Positions 33,501 to 42,490 of a stretch of 64,000 bases of DNA are shown here, piece by piece. A program made the position numbers and the translations under genes. The notes below the pieces were generated by a model. The model did not search any database. It saw only the letters and a program-made list of their open reading frames with translations, and was not told the DNA's origin. The DNA is taken from assembly GCA_027625915.1 (NCBI GenBank), contig JANTQA010000023.1, positions 14,818,001-14,882,000 of the forward strand, read 5' to 3'. Numbering within the stretch: the stretch's first letter is position 1; each line of letters starts with the position of its first letter. This DNA is from Anaeramoeba flamelloides (taxonomy: Eukaryota > Metamonada > Anaeramoebidae).

Positions 33501-34551
33501 GGGAAAAGGGGGGGAGAAAGGAAAAGGAAAAGGAAAAGGAAGAGGAAAAGGAAAAGGAAAAGGAAAAGGAAAGGGAAAAGGAAAAGGGTAAGGGGAAAGA
33601 AAGTGGTGGGGGTGAAAATGAAAAATGTAATAATAATTTTGATATGAATCAAAATAAATTATTAATGTCAATTTTTCAAACTAAATTTAAGATTAAAAAA
33701 GTTGGTATCTTTATCTTTAAAATTATAATTAATAAAATTCAATTCCCAGATTATAAAATTCAAATAATCGATCCCGTGTCACCTTCAAACATCCTACCTT
33801 ATGAACATATCCAAAAATTGTACAAGCATATACCAAATAATTTGCATCTTAATTTAAATTATCAGTTAGGTAGAGATGAAAAATCAATCAAAGTATGGCA
33901 TGAAAAATGTGATGATAAGGGGGAAAGTTTAATTATTTGTAAAAATGAATTAGGTTATGTTTTTGGTGGGTATAGTGATGTTGGTTGGAGTGGTAGTAAA
34001 GCTGGTGTCTACAAGCATTCTTCAAAATCTTTTCTTTTTTATTGTGGAAATAATTTACAAAAACCCAAAATATTAAATTTGACTGGAAATTTTAATAATT
34101 TTGGTAAGTTCATTTTTTTCTCTTTTATTATTCAATTTTTAACATTCTCCTTATTTTACTTGAATTAATTTCTAATTGGTAATAATAATGACAATAACAA
34201 CAATAAAAATGACAATAATAATAATAATAATAATAGCAATTCGGTGGAATGATTCTTTTGGTCCGTTATTTGGTTATTTGTAAATATTTTTTTTTTTTTT
34301 TTAATAATTATTATTTTATTCTTAAAAATATTGAATTCTATTTTTTCTAATTTGCCATAAATTAATTTAACATTCTTTAATATCTATTAATAAGATGTAC
34401 TTTTCGAATAAATTCAGAATTAGAATCAAAGCATCACGATAACGATAAAGTTTATCAAAACCCACCAAATGGAACGATGGATTTCAATGGTTCAAGGTCC
34501 GGTAAATATATAAAGCTCATTCAATTTGAATGTTTTTGTGAAGATTTATAA
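26822..34551 (+). CDS. B-box / coiled-coil / Ig-like / TLDc-type protein
   Basis: Four exons: 26822-27050, 32493-34103, 34237-34279 and 34395-34551, with GT-AG introns of 5442, 133 and 115 bp. Phases agree and give 679 residues. B-box 1 has Cys31, Cys34, Cys47, Cys50, Cys55, His58, His63 and His71. B-box 2, completed by the first splice, has Cys91, His94, Cys102, Asp105, Cys110, Cys113, His118 and His121. A Lys/Glu coiled coil spans about 150-270 and a filamin/Ig-like sandwich about 296-503, interrupted by a Lys/Glu low-complexity loop. From about 520 is a TLDc-type domain (VWHEKCDDKGESL, GYVFGGYSDVGW, SFLF, FGPLFGY, then QFECF near the end). TRIM-like zinc domains imply protein binding or ubiquitin-linked scaffolding, but no RING is seen. 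TLDc domains elsewhere bind the V-ATPase or protect against oxidative stress. The last two introns rest on phase and domain fit; the AAG acceptor at 34394 is the weakest call. Confidence 0.82.
27183..27677. mobile_element. MITE in the B-box gene intron (AAGCCATTC ends)
   Basis: Inverted ends about 45 bp long: AAGCCATTCGTACCATACC at the left against AAGGTAAGGCTAGAACGG at the right, with AAGACATAGAAATTGG facing CAATTTCCATGTCTT inside. About 495 bp and non-coding. Similar ends recur in the neighbouring element at 27736-28592 and, diverged, near 8070-8130. Confidence 0.6.
27736..28592. mobile_element. MITE with TACAGCC ends, hosting a nested foldback
   Basis: The left end TACAGCCGTTCCAACCC is matched at the right by GGGTAGATTTGGAAAGGCTGTA (listed in part), with TA at both extremities. 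It is split by the foldback at 27935-28272. It appears related to the preceding element at 27183-27677. Confidence 0.6.
27935..28272. mobile_element. TACAGT foldback family, diverged copy, with (TA)n loop
   Basis: Starts TACAGTCCTGTGCCTGAAAA and ends GACACAATACTGTA. Both arms contain several AAGGCACAAAA / TTTTGTGCCTT units, the hallmark of the copies at 35672, 38149 and 46904. A (TA)n tract lies at about 28080-28115 near the centre, which could extrude as a cruciform. Confidence 0.7.
28885..29105 (-). repeat. Dispersed repeat Y, copy 2
   Basis: Reverse-complement match to 19225-19440, with AGTAGATCTACTTTATTTA and AAATAGGATTTGATTTTAAA as landmarks. It lies in the 5.4-kb intron. Confidence 0.5.
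30473..30511. repeat. (TA)n microsatellite
   Basis: About 19 uninterrupted TA units within the B-box gene intron. Comparable runs occur at 28080-28115, 36920-36953 and 45277-45294. Confidence 0.85.
30601..30895 (-). mobile_element. LINE copy L8: 3' UTR and last codons only
   Basis: Read on the - strand it contains the last part of the LINE ORF (about 30850-30895), a C hairpin (30751-30822), a B hairpin (30651-30726), a small terminal hairpin (AGGAGAGGTCCT) and an AATAACAATAAAAA-type tail. It lies inside the 5.4-kb intron. Confidence 0.7.
31131..31667 (+). mobile_element. MITE family B, copy 2
   Basis: Ends TAAACTTTATTTCTGTCAAA and TGACTGGGAAATAGTTTA. The interior is homologous to 16744-17454 but lacks the foldback insertion. 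The - strand open frame at 31304-31558 is a shadow. It lies in the B-box gene intron. Confidence 0.65.
33483..33625 (+). repeat. Polypurine GGAAAA repeat in coding sequence
   Basis: A nearly pure purine tract with GGAAAA units encodes a Lys/Glu-only loop (EKEKEKEEEKEKEKEKE) of the B-box gene. On the complementary strand it gives long Phe/Pro open frames, which are artefacts. It interrupts the Ig-like domain between INNEDP and FQTKFKI. Confidence 0.85.
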
Positions 34552-34599
34552 ACTTTTGAGATATTCATTATTATTTTTATTTTTTTAAAAATTAACAAG

Positions 34600-35200
34600 A
34601 AATAAAATACAAAATCTTGGATTCAAAACATTCTTTGAAAACATCCACTGTAAATTTATAAAATTCTTTACCATAAAAGTCTCCCAATTTTATTCAAGAA
34701 ATATAACAAATTTTATGAGTTTTATCCAATATTCTTTAAAAATAAAATTTCAATTTGTAGATCAGAATTATTTATTCTAATTTCTTCAATTTTTTTTTCT
34801 ATGCTTTATGCTTTTTTTTTCTTTGGTTTTCTATTCTTCTATCTTTTTCATTATTTTTTGATAAGTAAATTTCAAAAATTTTTTTTTTTAAAAAACTCCA
34901 AATTATCATTGAAAAAATTGAGGGTTTATAATTTTGTTTGAAATGAATACATTTACTATTAAAAAATATTACTGTCAACAATTTTAAATTTCTATACAAA
35001 TTGGGAACTTGTGTTCAAGAGTTCCATTTTCTATGAACCAAAAATTTGGTTATGTATTTTATTTTTTAAAAATTTTATAGTTTGTCCAGTTATTCTTTTT
35101 ATGAATATCGACTTAATCTGAAGTTTATTATTTATCTTATTTTTAAACAATCGTAAGTTGGTTGATCCGTAAAATAATTGAATTTTTTATTAGTGGTTGG
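34600..35200 (-). mobile_element. MITE family A, degenerate copy 4
   Basis: The interior matches the MITE-A copy at 35932-36514 in the same orientation (CAATTTGTAGATCAGAA near 34751; TTTGGTTGATTC-like near 35156), but the ends are lost. It lies just downstream of the B-box gene stop. Confidence 0.5.
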
Positions 35201-35269
35201 ATGTCTTGAACGAAAAGGGGTTTAGAAAATTCTTATTTTTATCATCTTTATTGGTTAGGGTTCTTTGTT

Positions 35270-35480
35270 GATAGAAATGATAAACTTAAATGATACATAT
35301 AAATACTGATTGAATCAATGACTATGGTAATTATTTCGAAATAGGTTCGTTTAAATATTTTCAAAAAATAATAAAAAAAAAAGGTTACATTTTTTTTCAA
35401 AAAAACAAGACACGACCAATTTCCATAAAAAAATGTATAATTAGGGTGCAAATGATTTTTCAATAGTAAATTGTAGTTAT
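35270..35480. repeat. Dispersed repeat Z, copy 1
   Basis: Same-orientation match to about 45815-46020 (ACGACCAATTTC, ATAAAAAA, GGGTGCAAATGATTTTT against ACGACCAATTTCAATAAAAA and GGGTACAAATGATTTTT). Nature unknown; the - strand open frame at 35248-35463 is probably incidental. Confidence 0.45.
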
Positions 35481-35671
35481 AAGTTTTCTCTTCTCTTTAT
35501 TTTTTCTCAAGATGAAATCTCTTTTAAAAATTTAAATTTATCATATTTAAATTTCTGCTATTAATGCACAAACTTTTTACAATATTTAAGGTGCAAAAAA
35601 ATCTCAAATTAAGTTACAAAATTCGGAATTATTTAAGGGATACCATTTAATTATCAACCAATTTCAATTAA

Positions 35672-35871
35672 TACAGCCAGCTTCACTTTTAAGGCACAAA
35701 CTTTCAACGAAATTTGGGGCACAAAAAAGTCTCAAATTAAAGCACAAAATTCAAATTCTAGAAAAAATAAATTGTATAAAAAAAAATTCCAAATTTTGTG
35801 CCTTAATTTGATACTTTTTTGTGCCTTAAATTTCGTTGAAAGTTTGTGCCTTAAAAGTGAAACTGACTGTA
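35672..35871. mobile_element. TACAGT foldback, copy in LINE L3
   Basis: A near-perfect 200-bp palindrome from TACAGCCAGCTTCACTTTTA to AAAGTGAAACTGACTGTA. Each arm carries AAGGCACAAACTTTCAACG and AAGGCACAAAAAAG-like units. TA at both ends and a CAGT start are typical of Tc1/mariner relatives. Confidence 0.8.
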
Positions 35872-35931
35872 AAACTCTCCCAAGATTTTTTCTTGAATTG
35901 TTATTAGCCTGAATCCAAGATTATTGTAACT

Positions 35932-36056
35932 TAAACTCTTTTTCAGTCAAAGGGGCCCAGTTTTATTGAAGAAATGGAAGACATTCTATGAGTTTAATTC
36001 ATTACTCTTATCAACCTAAAATTTTCAATTTGTAGATCAAAATCATTTTTTCTCAT

Positions 36057-36123
<67 letters not shown>

Positions 36124-36514
36124 CTTCTTTTCTTTTTTATTTTTTTTTTTAAAAATTAACTTTGAAAAAAAAATGTTTGAAAAACCTTATAAACATTAAG
36201 AAAAGTTAAGCTTTGTATGTTCTTTTAAAATTCATATATTTACAAGTAAAAAATCTTATTATCAACGATTTTAATTTCCTAAAGAAATTGAGAATTTTGC
36301 ACGAGACGTTCCAATGAATGGGGCACAAAAAATTTTTTAACATTTTTTTTTTTTTGAAATTTATGGTTTGTTAAGGGGTTTCTTTTATAATTATCGGCTC
36401 TTATAAGAAGTTTATTATTTCTCGTATTTCTAAACAATCTAAGTTTGGTTGATTCTTAAAAATAAAGTGACTTTTTCATTTTTGGCTGTGCCCCTTTGAG
36501 TGAAATGGAGTTTA
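35932..36514 (-). mobile_element. MITE family A (GGGGCCC ends), copy 1, with ~58-nt poly(T)
   Basis: TAAACTCTTTTTCAGTCAAA then GGGGCCC at the left; TGTGCCCCTTTGAGTG..GAGTTTA at the right. An uninterrupted T run spans about 36066-36123. Inverted relative to the copies at 58315-58891 and 59592-60198. TA flanks and no transposase. Inserted in LINE L3. Confidence 0.8.
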
Positions 36515-36917
36515 GTTTGAAAAAAAAAATATGTATTTGAAAAGAAAATAGATACCAGAATTGCAGTTTTGACTTCTTGAATGAATATCAAAAATTAAAA
36601 AATAAATTTAAAAAAGAAAATATTTAAGTTGTTTCAATAGATATCCAAAAATGTTTTGACTCCATTCATCATTCACTTATTAATTTGTCAGTTAAAAATT
36701 TTATAAAAAATGAAATTATTGTAAAATATCTACTTGTTTATTACTAAAAAGAAGCAATTGGTATTTATCAAGGTGATACGTTATATACTTTATTATTTGG
36801 ATTTATTACTCATTTTCATTATAAAAAAATTAAATCACTAGCGTTATGTGTGCAAATGTTTACAGATGATCTTATTTTTCTTATGAGGGGATAGTTAATA
36901 GAAATCAATTTTCAATT

Positions 36918-36955
<38 letters not shown>

Positions 36956-37510
36956 ATTTTGTAATGAATCCCAACAATGATAAAACAAAAAAATATTAAT
37001 TCCAAGGAAAATTATATATATAGTGGTATTCGGTTAGAGAAAAAAACTTATTTAAAATATAAAATCTAGATAAAGTTAAGGTCAATTTTAACCTATTACT
37101 CAATATCTTACAATAAAAATTTTTTGAATAGAATAAAAATTCGGCTTTTTAAGGCCATATTATAACCAATTATAATATGGATTTAAAATATTTGATTTGA
37201 AAAAAACAGATATTAAAGATATTGATACTTGGATTAATAAAAAAAAATTACAGTTTTTTTTTAATTCACCAAACACCCATAGGCTTATTTATAAAACAGA
37301 AGTGATAATTGATCCTGTCAGAATAATATTAAATAAAAGAAGATTTAAGTTAATTTAAAATTATATATCCTTGGTTTTGATGATATAATTAATTATCTCC
37401 CTTTGAGAAAAAAAAGAATCAGAAAATATTAATTAGTATTCCAAAAATTTAAAACAACAAAAATATGAAGAAAAAAATTATAGAATTAAAAATTAAGAAA
37501 ATAAACCCCG

Positions 37511-38021
37511 TTCCAAAAATTTGGACACACCCAAAATCAAAAATAGGCAAAAAAAACCCAATTTATTGTATTTTCCCAAACCTAATATAAAACTACATTT
37601 AAGTTACTCCAGTATTAATGTTTTTATAAGTAATCATTTTCATCCAAATAAAAAAAAAAAATTTAAAACTCAAAAATAAAAACAGGTGTGTCCAAAATAA
37701 TGAAACGAGCTGAACAAAAAATGTATTGGTAAATTTGTTGAAATTTCACCAACAATTGTTGATCGATCAAATGATAAGATACCTTCTACCAATTGTATTT
37801 GATTTTCCAATTTAACAAACTCAACACTAACCTTCTATCAACCATTGAAAAATTTTTTCAGATCTAACCAAACAGATTACGTAACTGCAAAAAGGGAAAT
37901 GAAAAAACAAAACAAAAAAGACAAAAAAAGAAATTGTTTGTAAAATCAAAATTCTTTCCAATTTGAATTTACAGTAATGATGTTCTTTCAACTGTATAAA
38001 CTGTGTCCAAATTTTTGGAAT
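37511..38021 (+). mobile_element. MITE family T, copy 3 (best-preserved ends)
   Basis: TTCCAAAAATTTGGACACA at the left is exactly complementary to TGTGTCCAAATTTTTGGAA at the right. Internal GATCGATCAA and GTGTGTCCAAAATAATGAAA motifs are present. It interrupts LINE L3. Confidence 0.82.
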
Positions 38022-38104
38022 CTAGTTTAGTTCAAGATGGAAAGTCCAAAAATATTTAAAAAATATACAAATCAATAACAATATAAATGAGCAACCCTGT
38101 TGCT

Positions 38105-38647
38105 AGGTGTCATCAAGTGCCTATATTATCTTGGGTTTTTCTGTTTATAGTCAGTTTCACTTTTAAGGCACAAAATTTGTAATTATTTTTTGTACAATTT
38201 ATTTTACTAGAATCTAAATTTTGTGCCTTAATTTGAGTTTTTTATTGTGCCTTAAATTTCCTTGAAAGTTTGTGCCTTAAAAGTGAAACTGACTGTATCG
38301 GTTAAGTGTTCTGGGTTTTTTTGAGGTTTTCTATATTATTTGTTAAGTCTATTGATTTTACAAATAAATAGAGAACTCAAAAAAACCTAACGAAATACTA
38401 TTAATTTTCTAAATAAACAGAAAACTCAAGAAAACCTAACTATATTTTTTTTTAAGATTTAAGTAAATTTTTGAAATTTTATTTTAATTACTTCAATTAA
38501 AGAAAATCTAAGGAAAAGTGTCGTCAAGTTCCTAGGTTTTTTTTAAATTTCTCAAAATAAAAAACAGTTAATAATTGTTAACTAGAATTCAAAATAATAG
38601 AGTAAAATCTATGATTTTTACTCAATTCTTCTAAATTTTGGAAAATC
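38105..38647. repeat. Hairpin array inserted in LINE L3 coding sequence
   Basis: The leader GGTGTCATCAAGTGCC is followed by an outer A left arm (about 38122-38148), a foldback MITE (38149-38297), a complete inner A (38310-38390), the outer A right arm (38392-38440), a degenerate B (about 38443-38545) and C (38578-38647). The array interrupts the ORF between segments equivalent to L1 NSLFTTQ and KYLSYP, so one A module lies inside the loop of another. Confidence 0.75.
38149..38297. mobile_element. TACAGT foldback, short copy inside a hairpin array
   Basis: About 150 bp, from TATAGTCAGTTTCACTTTTA to AAAGTGAAACTGACTGTA, with AAGGCACAAAATTTG-type arm units. It is inserted near the apex of module A of the array. 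Confidence 0.75.
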
Positions 38648-39191
38648 TACGAAGAAAAGATATCTAAAATAGAAGGGTTCAACTACAATTTTAAAACTCC
38701 GAAATTTTACAAAGTACCTTAACAGGTATTCTTATGTTATGAATAAAAATAAATCAAAATATTGTGAATTATTATGTAAAAAAAAAAAATTTAATATCTC
38801 AATGAATATTTAGACCATTTTCTTTGGAATTGACCAGCCTATGTAAAGAATTACAAAATCTGGATATCAGAATTTTAAAAAATGAATTTTTCTAATATAT
38901 TAAAAAATAATAATATTTATAATATTATAACAAATACAGATCCAAGGTAATTATTACCCTTAGTGGGTAATGAACTTATTTTTCAGTCAATAATAAAAAC
39001 TATGAATAAATTTCTTTGAATTGGCTCAAGTTTGTGTGATTAATAACCCCTTCAATAAATAATAAATAAATAAAAAAATATGACTTTTTTTAATAACAAT
39101 TTATTTTTCTCGAACTTTAATTCTTTTCTTTCATTTGGATTTTTTTTGATCCTTAATTTTCTTTGAAAGTTTGTTTCTTAAAAGTGGAACT

Positions 39192-39653
39192 ACAGTCTTT
39201 TCAAGGATACCATGCAATTTTAAAGAAAATACAATTGGTTTTTCAATTCTTATTTTCCATATTCAAAAAATTCGGAAATAAGAGTTATTATTCAAAAAAT
39301 TTTTTAATAATAAATGATCTATTATTGAAATTTTTGAAACATCAAAAAAAAAATATTTTGAAGGTACTTGGAGCACTTGAGGAATATTGTTCTAGAAAGG
39401 TAAATTTTTTAAAGATCAGTGTATATTGCTATTTTTTTTGAGTTGTTTTGGACTCTTAAACTTTAAGTTTCGTGGGATCTTGAATTTTTTTTTTGATGTT
39501 TCAAAAATTTCAATAATAGATCATTTATTATTAAAAAATTTTTTGAATAATAACTCTTATTTCCGAATTTTTTGAAAATGGAAAATAAGAATTGAAAAAT
39601 CAATTGTGTTTTATTAAAAAAATTATCGTAGCCTTGGAACCACTGTAACTGTA
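39192..39653. mobile_element. Large foldback element with TACAGT ends
   Basis: About 460 bp. The arms from 39192 to about 39370 and from about 39480 to 39653 are nearly identical in inverted orientation (TTGGTTTTTCAATTCTTATT and ATAAATGATCTATTATTGAA segments). It starts TACAGTCTTTTCAAGG and ends CCACTGTAACTGTA. The arms create matching open frames on opposite strands (39163-39441 and 39463-39657), which are not genes. Confidence 0.75.
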
Positions 39654-41296
39654 TCAAAAAGAAAAAAATAACAAATGATTTTCATACCGAAAAAGTATCA
39701 TCTAAGCCAAATTTCAAAATTAGTGGTAAACTTTGTTATTATTATTTTTTTCTTTTTTCATTTGTTTTTCAAAAAATACAATGATTATACTAACATTTTT
39801 ATTTATTAATCTATATTAACTATTTTCTCTAAATAATTTAGTAAAATACCTCATTATTCAAAAAAAAACACAATTAAACTAATTTTTTTCTGATGAAAAA
39901 TCTGCCCCTATTTTTGAAAAACAGCTTATAAATTGAGATCAGGAATTTTTATATCCTTTCTTAAAGTAAGGTAATGATAAACAAATAAATTGAATTATTG
40001 TGTATCATTAATTTATGATAAATAACATTTTTGTATCTTTATAAACTGGTATTCTACAGTGATCAAAAAAATGCCTGCCAAAAGACTCTAATCCGTGTTT
40101 CAAAATCTTATCCGTACTTTTTTTTCTTCTTGCTACAATGTAAAATCGAATTCACTGCACAAAGTTATACCTAAGTTCAAATCAATTTTGAAAGTAAAGG
40201 TCTGGTTATTTTCAGTAAAATTTAAATTATGAATGTAATTTGTTGAAAAATTTTCATATTATTCAAATTTTTTGGTTTTTAAAAATTTCATTGTTTAAAA
40301 AATTTATTGAAATTTACTCTATTTTTTGAAATAAATTTTCCAAATTGATCCTTCTTTTTTGGAATTTATTTTTTAATAATAGAACTTTAAGAAACCAATA
40401 TCATATTTAATTAGGCTTTATTATCGGTTTCTTTGATTGGTTAATATATAGGTCTTCTATAACAAAAAAACACGCTTTTTATTTTGAAACATAGGATCAA
40501 TTTTTTTTGTCTGCTTTATTTTGACTACAGTAAAAATAAATGGAGAAAATTTTATTTCATTTTCCTTTTTCCTTTTCAAATATTACCGTGTCAATAACAA
40601 CCAATGCTAAAAAAAGAAGAGCCAAAGTAATAAACCAATTTTTGTGCATTTCAATTGAACTTTGTAAAGATCTTGTTTTTAATCTTACTAATCATTTGGT
40701 TGAAACAAAAGATTCTGAAGAAATTGAAATAAAATTTTCTCATTTATGAAAAGCAAAATGACAATCTTTCTGATAGTCAAGCAAATGAGCATTACAATTT
40801 AAGGGTTAATTTTAACATTTGAACAGATTTTAACTCTTTATAAGGATGTAATTTGTGTTAATATTTGAGACTGTAAATAATTTAAAAAAAGAAGGATTGA
40901 TTGATGAGAAAAAAAAAATTGATCATAGAATAATAACCTGAGTTGAAGTAGAGTTAATTTAACTTGAAATTTATGGTGTAAATAAGTTAGTCTTTAAAAT
41001 ATTGGTTCGTGTGAAATTGTTTTTGCATTAAGAAAAAAATCAGAAGGAAAGAACAAATTATGTATTCAAAAAAAAAAAATGATAAAAAAGAGTATCTTTG
41101 CTTTTTATTTAGTTTTTTTAAATTTTTTTGTTATTTTCGTTTCTCTTTCTTAATTAATACACTTAAATAATCTAAAGTATGAAAGTGAAGATGAAAAATT
41201 AGAAAAAATAATAAAAAAAAAAAAATTAAAAATAAAAGAAAAAAAAAATTAAAAAAAAAGAGAAAAAAGAAATAAAAAAAAATTAATTAATTGAAT
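39654..41296. other. Intergenic DNA downstream of the tRNA-synthetase gene
   Basis: AT-rich with no recognised transposon. Around 39897 there is a faint match to the repeat at 46310 (CCCCTATTTTTGAAAAACAG). One small ORF at 40540-40749 is listed separately. Confidence 0.35.
40540..40749 (+). CDS. Small hypothetical ORF (69 aa), doubtful
   Basis: ATG to TGA, with a basic middle (TTNAKKRRAKVINQFL) and a charged end (LVETKDSEEIEIKFSHL). Composition is less monotonous than random AT-rich frames here, so it might be a small gene or a relic exon. There is no recognisable domain and no supporting neighbour. Confidence 0.2.
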   Translation: MEKILFHFPFSFSNITVSITTNAKKRRAKVINQFLCISIELCKDLVFNLTNHLVETKDSEEIEIKFSHL

Positions 41297-42490
41297 TTAC
41301 TTTTTTTCTTTTTCGTTTTCAGTTTTATTTTCTTTTACTTGTTCTTTTTCTTGTTGTTTTTGATTTTTCAATTTTTCTTTTTGTTTACGTTTTTGTTCTT
41401 GGAGTACGGCCTTTTTCACTTGAGCCAATAATCTTTTTGCTTTTTTGTTGTTTTTGAAATATTGTCTGACTGGATCAATCAGTTGGTTGATTACCTTGGC
41501 AACTGCTTTCTTCAAGTCTTGTGGATGTAATTCCTTTTTAATAAAGGCCTGTTCGACTTCTTCATAAGAATTGTAAGTCACATTACCACCCCATTCTTCC
41601 TTTCTTGTGATTGTGATGCTGTCGACCTTTTGGAAGATGATGTATTTCAGGTAATCAAAAATAGGGTTTTTTTCGACGTCTCCTTCTGGGCAATAGGCGC
41701 CATTGATTTTCCTGTTGACGTCGCCTGGTAAATCTTCCATGAAAATGGCTGAGTCTGGATCTGACTTGGACATTTTGGCTTGGCCCTTTTTCAAGCCCAT
41801 GATCATATGATGAGAGATGATGACTGGCTTGTGGCGGATTTTTTTTAAATCGCAATATTCCCTTGCTAGCATGTTGACCTTTCGTTGATCGATACCCAAT
41901 TGGCAAATGTTTGCCTTCAAGAAAAAGATGTCTGCAGCTTGCATACATGGGTAAAAGATTTGTGATGCATACAAGTCATCAGAGTTATTTCGTCCCATGA
42001 TTTGCCCGCATCTTTGGATCCTTTTCACAGAGTTTCGTCGTGCAATGTCCAAGACAAGTGTCCAGTATTCATTGCTTCTTTTGTTGATCTCGTCACTTGA
42101 CCAGAGGAACTCAACATTGGTCATGTCCATACCGCAGGCCTTCCAGACTTCGATCATATATTGGCCAACCAATTTGATCTTTTTAAGATCGCCGCCCATT
42201 TTGTTGTTCATTAGTGCGAACCAATCTGCAACCCAAAAGATAAACTTGCAACCAGCTTGTGTGAGCTTGTTGACATTAATTACCTTTAAAATACCCTGGG
42301 CAATGTGCATCCTTCCTGATGGCTCAAACCCGTCATAGGCAAGTGGCTGCTCGATATGTTCCAATAAGGAATAGAGTTCTGTTGGCTTGATGCACTCTTC
42401 TGCAATTGATAAACACAATTCATATTTTTCTTGGAGTGATAGCTCTTTTTTTTCTTCAGTTTGTTTTTCTGTTTTTGTTTCTTCTGTCAT
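41297..42490 (-). CDS. Tyrosyl-tRNA synthetase, cytosolic type
   Basis: An intronless 397-residue class I synthetase that charges tRNA-Tyr with tyrosine. It is the plant/protist cytosolic form: DGFEPSGRMHIAQG carries the HIGH-like motif (His62-Gln65), followed by WVADWFALMNNKMGGDLKKI, FLWSSDEIN, RCGQIMGR, YPCMQAADIFFL and QLGIDQRKVNMLAREYC, then KMSKS at about 238-242 in AKMSKSDPDSAIFMED. The downstream part (HPQDLKKAVAKVINQLIDPV) is the anticodon-binding side. The C-terminus ends in a ~35-residue Lys/Glu/Gln tail with no EMAP-like domain. The N-terminal ~20 residues are acidic and look like neither a mitochondrial nor a plastid leader. Higher G+C than the flanks suggests strong expression. 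The start is the first ATG. Confidence 0.96.
   Translation of the reverse strand: MTEETKTEKQTEEKKELSLQEKYELCLSIAEECIKPTELYSLLEHIEQPLAYDGFEPSGRMHIAQGILKVINVNKLTQAGCKFIFWVADWFALMNNKMGGDLKKIKLVGQYMIEVWKACGMDMTNVEFLWSSDEINKRSNEYWTLVLDIARRNSVKRIQRCGQIMGRNNSDDLYASQIFYPCMQAADIFFLKANICQLGIDQRKVNMLAREYCDLKKIRHKPVIISHHMIMGLKKGQAKMSKSDPDSAIFMEDLPGDVNRKINGAYCPEGDVEKNPIFDYLKYIIFQKVDSITITRKEEWGGNVTYNSYEEVEQAFIKKELHPQDLKKAVAKVINQLIDPVRQYFKNNKKAKRLLAQVKKAVLQEQKRKQKEKLKNQKQQEKEQVKENKTENEKEKK

Larger units (their letters stand above)
35560..39080 (+). mobile_element. LINE copy L3, old and split by five insertions
   Basis: Remnants collinear with L1 in order: RT start (ACCAATTTCAATTAAT near 35657), 35872-35931, the DTRIAVL region after 36514, motif B/C (YQGDTL, FTDDLIFLM near 36770-36890), thumb (37030-37500), the WKVQKYL segment (38040-38100), KYLKW/LKLRNF (38650-38760) and the knuckle region to a (TAAA)n tail at about 39080. 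The inserted pieces are a foldback (35672-35871), MITE A (35932-36514), a (TA)n run, MITE T (37511-38021) and a hairpin array (38105-38647) that itself holds another foldback. Numerous stops. The nest gives a relative insertion order. Confidence 0.8.

Noticed and set aside
33350-33671. Phe/Pro-rich open frames on the - strand and a Lys/Arg-rich + frame
   Set aside because: Shadows of the polypurine tract inside the B-box/TLDc coding exon.
39163-39657. Two similar open frames on opposite strands (FQGY..FQFLFSIFKKFGNK)
   Set aside because: They are the two arms of the foldback 39192-39653 read on opposite strands; similarity comes from the inverted repeat, not from a gene pair.
41655-42338. 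Open frames on both strands overlapping the tRNA-synthetase gene
   Set aside because: Alternative-frame and antisense shadows of a clearly conserved coding sequence.
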